A program made the position numbers and the translations under genes. The notes under the pieces are model-generated. The model saw only the letters and a program-made list of their open reading frames with translations. It did no database searches and was not told the origin of the DNA. From JAAYZQ01 sp034428935 (GTDB lineage: Bacteria; Chloroflexota; Anaerolineae; JAAYZQ01), in contig DAOUHB010000148.1 in the NCBI GenBank assembly GCA_034428935.1, forward strand, positions 1-38,768: DNA of 38,768 bases. Reading direction: 5' to 3'. How positions within the stretch are numbered: position 1 is the first letter of the stretch; each line of letters begins with the position of its first letter. Below, piece by piece: positions 34,572-38,768 of this stretch.

Positions 34572-35257
34572 GGGTGCTGCTGGTCGACGATCACCGCCTG
34601 CTGTTGGAAGGCCTGGCCAACCTGCTCGAGGCCCACGGGGTCGAGATCGTGGGGACGGCGCAAGATGGGTGGGAGGCGGTCGAGGCGGCGCGGGCGCTGC
34701 GTCCCGATGTGATTCTGATGGACATCAGCATGCCGAAGTGTGACGGGCTGGCCGCGACGCGACTGATTCGAGGGGAGTGGCAGGATGCCAGGATCGTCAT
34801 CCTGACCACCTCGATGCAGGACAATGACCTGTTCGAGGCAGTCAAGAGTGGGGCCTTTGGCTATTTGCTGAAGAGCATGGACGCCGACGCGCTGGTGGAG
34901 GCACTGGGCCAGGTGCAGGAGGGCATTCCGCCCTTTTCTCCCGGCCTGGCCGCCAGGCTCCTGAGCGAGTTCACACGCCTCGCGAGGCCCCGTAGTCCGG
35001 ATACCGCGCCGGAATCCCCGGCAGCGCCGGCCAGTACACCGGTGGCGGAGCCGGCTTTGACCGCCGGGCAGCGGGAGGTGCTGTCCTTGGTGGCGCAGGG
35101 TCTGTCCTACAAAGAGGTAGGGGCTCGTCTGTGCTTGAGCCCACGTACCGTCAAGTACCACATGGCCGAGATCATGGGCCGGCTTCACCTCGAACACCGG
35201 GCGCAGGTGCTCGCCTACGCCGGGCGTCTCGGGCTGGCAGAGCAGGGTAGCGATTAA
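34568..35257 (+). CDS. NarL/FixJ-family response regulator
   Basis: The product has 229 residues; the start ATG 34568 overlaps the kinase stop by 4 bases, so the pair is translationally coupled. The receiver domain (1-120) has the acidic pair Asp7-Asp8 in VLLVDDHRLL, the phosphorylation site Asp52 in VILMDISMP, and Thr/Lys at VILTTSMQ and YLLKS. A Pro/Ala-rich linker (about 140-162) leads to a LuxR-type helix-turn-helix (LTAGQREVLSLVAQGLSYKEVG, then LSPRTVKYHMAEIMGRL). LuxR-type regulators usually bind inverted sites, so it is not an obvious candidate for the 11-bp direct-repeat promoters. The TGTCCC..GGGACA palindromes just downstream are more suited to a dimer of this type, but this is inference. 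Confidence 0.94.
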   Translation: MRVLLVDDHRLLLEGLANLLEAHGVEIVGTAQDGWEAVEAARALRPDVILMDISMPKCDGLAATRLIRGEWQDARIVILTTSMQDNDLFEAVKSGAFGYLLKSMDADALVEALGQVQEGIPPFSPGLAARLLSEFTRLARPRSPDTAPESPAAPASTPVAEPALTAGQREVLSLVAQGLSYKEVGARLCLSPRTVKYHMAEIMGRLHLEHRAQVLAYAGRLGLAEQGSD

Positions 35258-35323
35258 AGTCGCTACTGCGTTTCTCCCCCGGCGCCAATCGCATCAAGCG
35301 ATGTAGTCACGACTTCAGTCGTG
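35247..35323. repeat. Three successive small hairpins, possible REP/MITE-like element
   Basis: GTAGCGA/TCGCTAC (35247-35253 with 35260-35266) overlaps the stop codon of the response regulator; ATCGC/GCGAT (35288-35292 with 35298-35302) follows; then CACGACT/AGTCGTG (35308-35314 with 35317-35323). All three are perfect. With the next terminator this makes four stem-loops in 120 bases. Confidence 0.6.
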
Positions 35324-35326
35324 CCC

Positions 35327-35340
35327 TGTCCCTAGGGACA
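35327..35340. promoter_or_regulatory. Palindrome TGTCCC-N2-GGGACA, copy 1
   Basis: TGTCCCTAGGGACA is a perfect palindrome. Its right half forms the base of the terminator stem that follows. The second copy lies 46 bp downstream at 35373-35386. Confidence 0.5.
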
Positions 35341-35371
35341 GTCTCTCGCAGCTCGAGAGACTGTCCTTTTT
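35336..35371 (+). terminator. Rho-independent terminator of the two-component operon
   Basis: GGACAGTCTCTCG (35336-35348) pairs perfectly over 13 bp with CGAGAGACTGTCC (35354-35366) around a 5-base loop, followed by five T and CTG. It is a textbook terminator. Confidence 0.92.
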
Positions 35372-35372
35372 C

Positions 35373-35415
35373 TGTCCCCTGGGACATGGCGCGGCGCTGC
35401 CGTTTCGGCTATGAT
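35373..35415 (+). promoter_or_regulatory. Palindrome copy 2 and -10 box before the receiver-like gene
   Basis: TGTCCCCTGGGACA (35373-35386) has the same half-sites as the palindrome at 35327. A -10-like TATGAT lies at 35410-35415. The place of the -35 box (35387-35392, TGGCGC) is a poor match and directly abuts the palindrome, so an activator or repressor bound there could control the promoter. Confidence 0.5.
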
Positions 35416-35431
35416 GGGAGTGAGGTGAGAA

Positions 35432-35845
35432 ATGGAAAAACGGCGGCGGGTCATTCTCTACGGCAAGTCGGTCATCGTGGGCGCTGTGGGCGCAAGCCTG
35501 CGGGACGCCCCCGGCCTGGAGATCGTGCCCCTGGTGCCGCCGGTGCCGAAGGCGGTTGTGCTGGGCGCGCTGGCGCCGGACGCGATCATCTTTGACTTGG
35601 AGGCAGCCCACCCGGACGCGGCGCTCTCGCTGCTGCGCGAGCGGCCGGGGCTGCTGCTGATCGGCGTGAACCCGGCAAACGATGAGCTGCTGGTCCTTTC
35701 CGGCCAGCAGGAGCGGGCAGTGGCGGTGGCGGATCTGCTGAAGGTGATCCGCCGGACAGATTTGAATCCTGAGGGAGACGAAAAGACCCAAGAATCTAGC
35801 AGAGCTGCTGGTGAATGTTGTTCCGAGGCGCACCAGGAGGGATAG
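35432..35845 (+). CDS. Degenerate receiver-like protein
   Basis: The product has 137 residues; ATG 35432 follows a GAGGTGAG binding site. The fold pattern is that of a response-regulator receiver: a first strand RRVILYGKSV, an Ala-rich helix, DAIIFDLEAA with Asp55 at the position of the phosphorylation site, then LLLIGVNPANDELLVLSG and a final helix VADLLKVI. The acidic pair after the first strand is replaced (YGKS), and the conserved Thr and Lys are not clear, so phosphorylation is doubtful. It has no DNA-binding domain. It opens the cluster of the two secreted paralogs and the M49-like peptidase, and may control or sense something for it. The C-terminal 25 residues are polar. Confidence 0.65.
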   Translation: MEKRRRVILYGKSVIVGAVGASLRDAPGLEIVPLVPPVPKAVVLGALAPDAIIFDLEAAHPDAALSLLRERPGLLLIGVNPANDELLVLSGQQERAVAVADLLKVIRRTDLNPEGDEKTQESSRAAGECCSEAHQEG

Positions 35846-35927
35846 GAGGAAAAGTATGGAATGAGAACCAGCACGCTCAGTACGGGCTCAGTTTTTCGAT
35901 CACAATCTGCTGAAGGGAGAATAGATC

Positions 35928-37460
35928 ATGAAACGCTCAGTTGTACGTTGGAGTGTTACGGCGCTTGTTCTGGTGGTGCTCACCCTCGCGGTCCTACCGG
36001 TTGCGAGCGACAACCTCATTCCCGCTTCAGGGGAAGCTAAGGCGCAGTCGCAGCCGGCGTCCGTCGGCCAAGCGGCGCCAAAGAAGTCTGATCAGGAGGA
36101 CAAGAAACTAAACTCGTTTGTTTCTCGGCTGGAAAGCGATGGCTTTTCCGTGATCGAAGGCGAGTTCGGGTTCTTCCCTCTCCTCGACATCTGCCTCATG
36201 CCCGGATCCCCCGTTGACTGCGTCTATCTCAATGCCGCTAGCCCGTATCTGGTGCCATTCCTGCCGGATGACCTGGGAAAGGACTTGGGGTTGCCTGCAG
36301 AAACTTCGCCCGTGTGGAAACTGCGGCCTGACGAGGCCGTGGTCGTGGTGGGACATACACCCCCGCCCTTGCGTTATTTCGGGATCATGACCTACGTCGT
36401 GAAAAGGTACTTTCCTGCGGATGAGCAAGGTGACGCGGGTTATCGGACCTACTGGAACAACTTTGGCGAACAGGAGAGCCACCTGACGATTCACACGGCC
36501 GGCACTCCCAACGGGGCTCCGGGAGACCCCTGGAACAGCCTCTTCATCTACATCCTGACGGCCGACCACACGATCGACGCCCGGGTGCGTGAAGCGGCGC
36601 GTACAGCGGGCTACGCACCGCCCATCATGAACACGGAGCCTATGCCGCAGTCGCTGCTCCGGATGGGCAATGAGCCAGGTGATGACGGGTTCGCCATGGT
36701 GTGGCGAACAGCGCATCCGGAGAATGAGGCGGAGCTGGATGCCTGGAAGGCGGACCCCCCATTGCGTGTCTTCAAGATAACACCCAACACGGAACCGCCT
36801 CAGGGAATGAGCAGTGACCCCTTCCCGATCCCTGGCTTCCGCGCCCGCAGCACCGGGGAGACAGAATTCGGCCTCCTGCCCGCGGTGCGAGAGTTGCGGC
36901 AGGCCATCCTCGACACGTACAGCGGCCCGATGATGGCGGCCGAGGAATTCATTTCCGAGGTCGATTTCAACTTTGGCGGCATACACTGCTTCGAATGGGA
37001 TATCAACTGCCTCGGACCCTCGATGAACGCGCTCTACCTCTGGAACGCGGACGGCATCGGAACCCTGGGACCAGACGAGTTCGTGGTGGCCTATGGGGTC
37101 AACCACCGGCTGACAGGCATGGCCAGCTATATGAGCGTCAGCATGTACGGCATGACGAAGCATGTCACGAACGACTCGGTCGACAGCGCAGGCGGGGATG
37201 GGGACCAGCTTGTTGGGACTGCGGCGGACTACCTCCCCGCAGGCCACCCTGGTGTGGACAAGCTGTATGCCTACAAATTCGCGCGCGACTGCGGCGGGGA
37301 AACAAACTGCTTCGAGGTGCCGGCCGACTGGCCGGGCGTCAAGCTCGATGAGGTGGCCTCTCTGGCCTGGCGCGCGTACCTGAATCCGACAACCAGGACC
37401 GCAGCCGATCCAAGTGAGGTGATCTTTGACCGGGCAATCAAGTTCAGCCCCATGCCCTGA
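35928..37460 (+). CDS. Secreted protein of unrecognised family, paralog 2
   Basis: The product has 510 residues; AGGGAGA precedes ATG 35928. A signal peptide covers residues 1-27 (RWSVTALVLVVLTLAVLPVAS), followed by a low-complexity Ala/Gln/Lys linker to about residue 60. The rest aligns with paralog 1 (924-2516): VVVVGHTPPPLRYFG, TGETEFGLLPAVRELRQAILD, FVVAYGVNHRLTGMASYMSV, ADYLPAGHPGVDKLYAYKFARDC and a final FDRAIKFSP versus YDRAIYFGP. Cysteines in CLMPGSPVDC and CGGETNC suggest disulfides. No known domain was recognised. It lies upstream of the M49-like peptidase gene (219 bp), and with paralog 1 it brackets that gene on the circle. Confidence 0.8.
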   Translation: MKRSVVRWSVTALVLVVLTLAVLPVASDNLIPASGEAKAQSQPASVGQAAPKKSDQEDKKLNSFVSRLESDGFSVIEGEFGFFPLLDICLMPGSPVDCVYLNAASPYLVPFLPDDLGKDLGLPAETSPVWKLRPDEAVVVVGHTPPPLRYFGIMTYVVKRYFPADEQGDAGYRTYWNNFGEQESHLTIHTAGTPNGAPGDPWNSLFIYILTADHTIDARVREAARTAGYAPPIMNTEPMPQSLLRMGNEPGDDGFAMVWRTAHPENEAELDAWKADPPLRVFKITPNTEPPQGMSSDPFPIPGFRARSTGETEFGLLPAVRELRQAILDTYSGPMMAAEEFISEVDFNFGGIHCFEWDINCLGPSMNALYLWNADGIGTLGPDEFVVAYGVNHRLTGMASYMSVSMYGMTKHVTNDSVDSAGGDGDQLVGTAADYLPAGHPGVDKLYAYKFARDCGGETNCFEVPADWPGVKLDEVASLAWRAYLNPTTRTAADPSEVIFDRAIKFSPMP

Positions 37461-37679
37461 TGCGGGCGGCAAGTAGAGAGACACGGAGGCGCGGTGACAC
37501 GGAGACGTGAGGAATCCATCTTCGTGTCACCCTGCCCAGACAGAATGGGGAGGACTGCAATGGTGCGCCCTTAAAGGCCGATCTCTCCCCATGCCGGGCT
37601 GGCGCTCAGGATACCAACCCGGCATGGCTCAGGGGAAATGAAGAGTTGACGGTTCAACTGGAAGGAAATGGAGGGAGCA
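37461..37679. other. Intergenic region before the peptidase gene
   Basis: It holds a short repeat (GACACGGAG twice near 37480-37505) and an inverted repeat CCATGCCGGG 37589-37598 with CCCGGCATGG 37618-37627. No T tract or clear promoter was seen; GGAGGG at 37670 is the ribosome binding site of the next gene. Confidence 0.5.
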
Positions 37680-38768
37680 ATGAAATCCCGAACAGGAGCT
37701 TGGGTTTTTCTTGCGGTTTTGCTGCCGGTAGCCCTTCTGCTGGGCAACTGTACCTCAGTTGCGCCGGAGATTGAAGAAACAGCTGCCCCAACCCAGGCTG
37801 AGCAGGCGCAGCTCCCGAACCCCGCTTCGGAGCATTGCGCGGAGCAGGGCGGCACGCTCCAAATCCGCATGGAAGGCGGTGGCGAGGTGGGCTACTGCCA
37901 GTTCGCCGACGGCAGCGAATGCGAGGAATGGGCCTTCATGCGCGGCGAGTGCCAGCCCGGCCAGCCGGTGGCCGAGGTCGCTCTGCCCGAGCCCTCGGAG
38001 GACATCATCGCCCGCGCAGCCAAGCTCAAACCGCTGGACATGTCCCAGAGCGCGCTGCTGTCCGGCCTGGCCGGCTGGGAGCTGGCCGTCCTGGACAGGA
38101 TGAAGCAGGCGGCCGCCGCCATGGACGCGGCTTACTGGCAACAAGTAGGCCCGGACGATGAGGCGCTCTTCCGCAGCCTGGCCGGCGCCACGGACCCGAC
38201 GGATGCGGCCGAGCGCTTGATGCTGGACTCCAACTACGGCCGCTGGGACCGCTTTGACGAATTTCTGCCTTTTCTGGGTGACGAGCCGCGTCCGGCCGGC
38301 GGCTACGTCTACCCGCCGGACCTGACCAAGGAGGAGATGGACGCCTACATTGCCGCCCATCCCGACGAGAAAGACGGCCTGCTCAGCCCATACACCGTCG
38401 TGCGGCGGGACGGGGACCGGCTGGTCGCCGTGCCCTACCATGAGGCCTATGCCGAGTTCGTCCTTCCCGCCGCCGATCTGCTGGACCAGGCGGCCGTGCT
38501 CAGCCAAAATGAGTCACTGGCCGCGTACCTGCGGCTGGAGGCGGAGGCTTTGCGGACCGACGAATACTTTGACGCCGACATGGCCTGGCTGGACCTCGAT
38601 TCGAACCTGGATATCAGCATCGGGCCCCACGAGGTCTATGACGACCAACTCACGGGGCAGAAAGCCTTCTACAAGGCCAACGTGCTGATCGTCGACCGGC
38701 CGGCCGCCGAGCAGTTGTCGGCGCTGATGGCCGCCGTACCGGCACTGCAGGCCCGCCTGCCCGTGCCC
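37680..38768 (+). CDS. DUF333/M49-like peptidase lipoprotein, N-terminal part (gene crosses the contig ends)
   Basis: This is the N-terminal part of the 629-residue protein completed at 1-859. ATG 37680 follows GGAGGGAG. Residues 1-24 are a lipoprotein-type signal (VFLAVLLPVALLLGNC; the lipobox LGNC is atypical). Residues about 42-90 form a DUF333 domain (NPASEHCAEQGG, then GYCQFADGSECEEWAFMRGEC), a small Cys-containing secreted module often found as a stand-alone protein or on protease-inhibitor-like proteins. From about residue 100 on comes the non-catalytic upper lobe of the M49-like domain (ALLSGLAGWELAVLDRMKQAAAAMDAAYWQQ and on), whose zinc site is encoded at the other end of the contig. 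An exported DUF333 fusion to this peptidase domain is an unusual combination. Confidence 0.85.
   Translation, partial: MKSRTGAWVFLAVLLPVALLLGNCTSVAPEIEETAAPTQAEQAQLPNPASEHCAEQGGTLQIRMEGGGEVGYCQFADGSECEEWAFMRGECQPGQPVAEVALPEPSEDIIARAAKLKPLDMSQSALLSGLAGWELAVLDRMKQAAAAMDAAYWQQVGPDDEALFRSLAGATDPTDAAERLMLDSNYGRWDRFDEFLPFLGDEPRPAGGYVYPPDLTKEEMDAYIAAHPDEKDGLLSPYTVVRRDGDRLVAVPYHEAYAEFVLPAADLLDQAAVLSQNESLAAYLRLEAEALRTDEYFDADMAWLDLDSNLDISIGPHEVYDDQLTGQKAFYKANVLIVDRPAAEQLSALMAAVPALQARLPVP
38711..38768. repeat. Terminal direct repeat, right copy
   Basis: Identical to bases 1-58. It is the closing overlap of the contig. Confidence 0.95.

Noticed and set aside
35247..35386. CRISPR-like or tRNA-like structure in the hairpin cluster
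   Set aside because: The stems differ from each other, there are no equal spacers, and no cloverleaf or TTCGA arm can be formed.

Overview
The window is 38,768 bases and its last 58 bases (38711-38768) are identical to its first 58. The overlap lies inside one gene. Joining the ends gives a single intact 629-residue reading frame: a lipoprotein with a DUF333 domain and an M49-like zinc peptidase domain. The simplest reading is a closed circular contig of 38,710 bp. No replication, partition, conjugation, phage or integrase gene is recognisable, so a plasmid, an excised circle or a repeat-closed chromosomal assembly all remain possible. No tRNA, rRNA, CRISPR array or insertion sequence was seen.

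The organism is most likely an uncultured member of Chloroflexota (Anaerolineae-like). This is inferred from high GC, strong AGGAGG ribosome binding sites, a 7TM-type histidine kinase paired with a NarL-type regulator, threonine/proline-rich lipoproteins with sialidase-type Asp boxes, and giant LamG/DUF11 surface proteins.

Layout, read round the circle. (1) 35432-38710 then 1-2516, plus strand: a degenerate receiver-like protein, a secreted protein of an unrecognised family, the DUF333/M49-like peptidase across the junction, and a second secreted paralog. The peptidase is thus sandwiched between two related exported proteins. (2) 2976-7984, plus strand: membrane genes (GAP/Sap family, a six-helix protein, MgtC/SapB, an unknown protein, RDD, a small membrane protein) mixed with remnants (a SulP transporter cut after about 80 residues and joined out of frame to another coding fragment, and a bestrophin-like/DUF4239 gene missing its N-terminus). 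(3) 8099-9385, minus strand: an Asp-box lipoprotein. (4) 9702-13994, plus strand: an anaerobic sulfatase-maturating radical SAM enzyme, its likely sulfatase substrate, and a methyltransferase whose 3' end abuts a broken collagen-like/formylglycine-enzyme-like gene. (5) 14521-32328, minus strand: one gene of 5,935 codons, nearly half the window, encoding a giant exported protein with two calcium-binding repeat blocks, an internal hydrophobic block, eight LamG-like domains and a C-terminal DUF11 domain. (6) 32856-35257, plus strand: a two-component system, followed by a stack of hairpins and a strong terminator.

The most interesting structure is regulatory. Three separated transcription units (the GAP-family gene, the sulfatase-maturase/sulfatase unit, and the giant protein) share one promoter architecture: four or five CGGACG-like heptamers repeated every 11 bp, the last ending exactly 8 bp before a -10 box. 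This is the geometry of SARP or PhoB/OmpR-type activator sites, and no such regulator is encoded here. It suggests a co-regulated surface system that combines a giant LamG protein, a sulfatase with its maturase, and a small membrane exporter. A role with sulfated glycans or glycolipids is inference.
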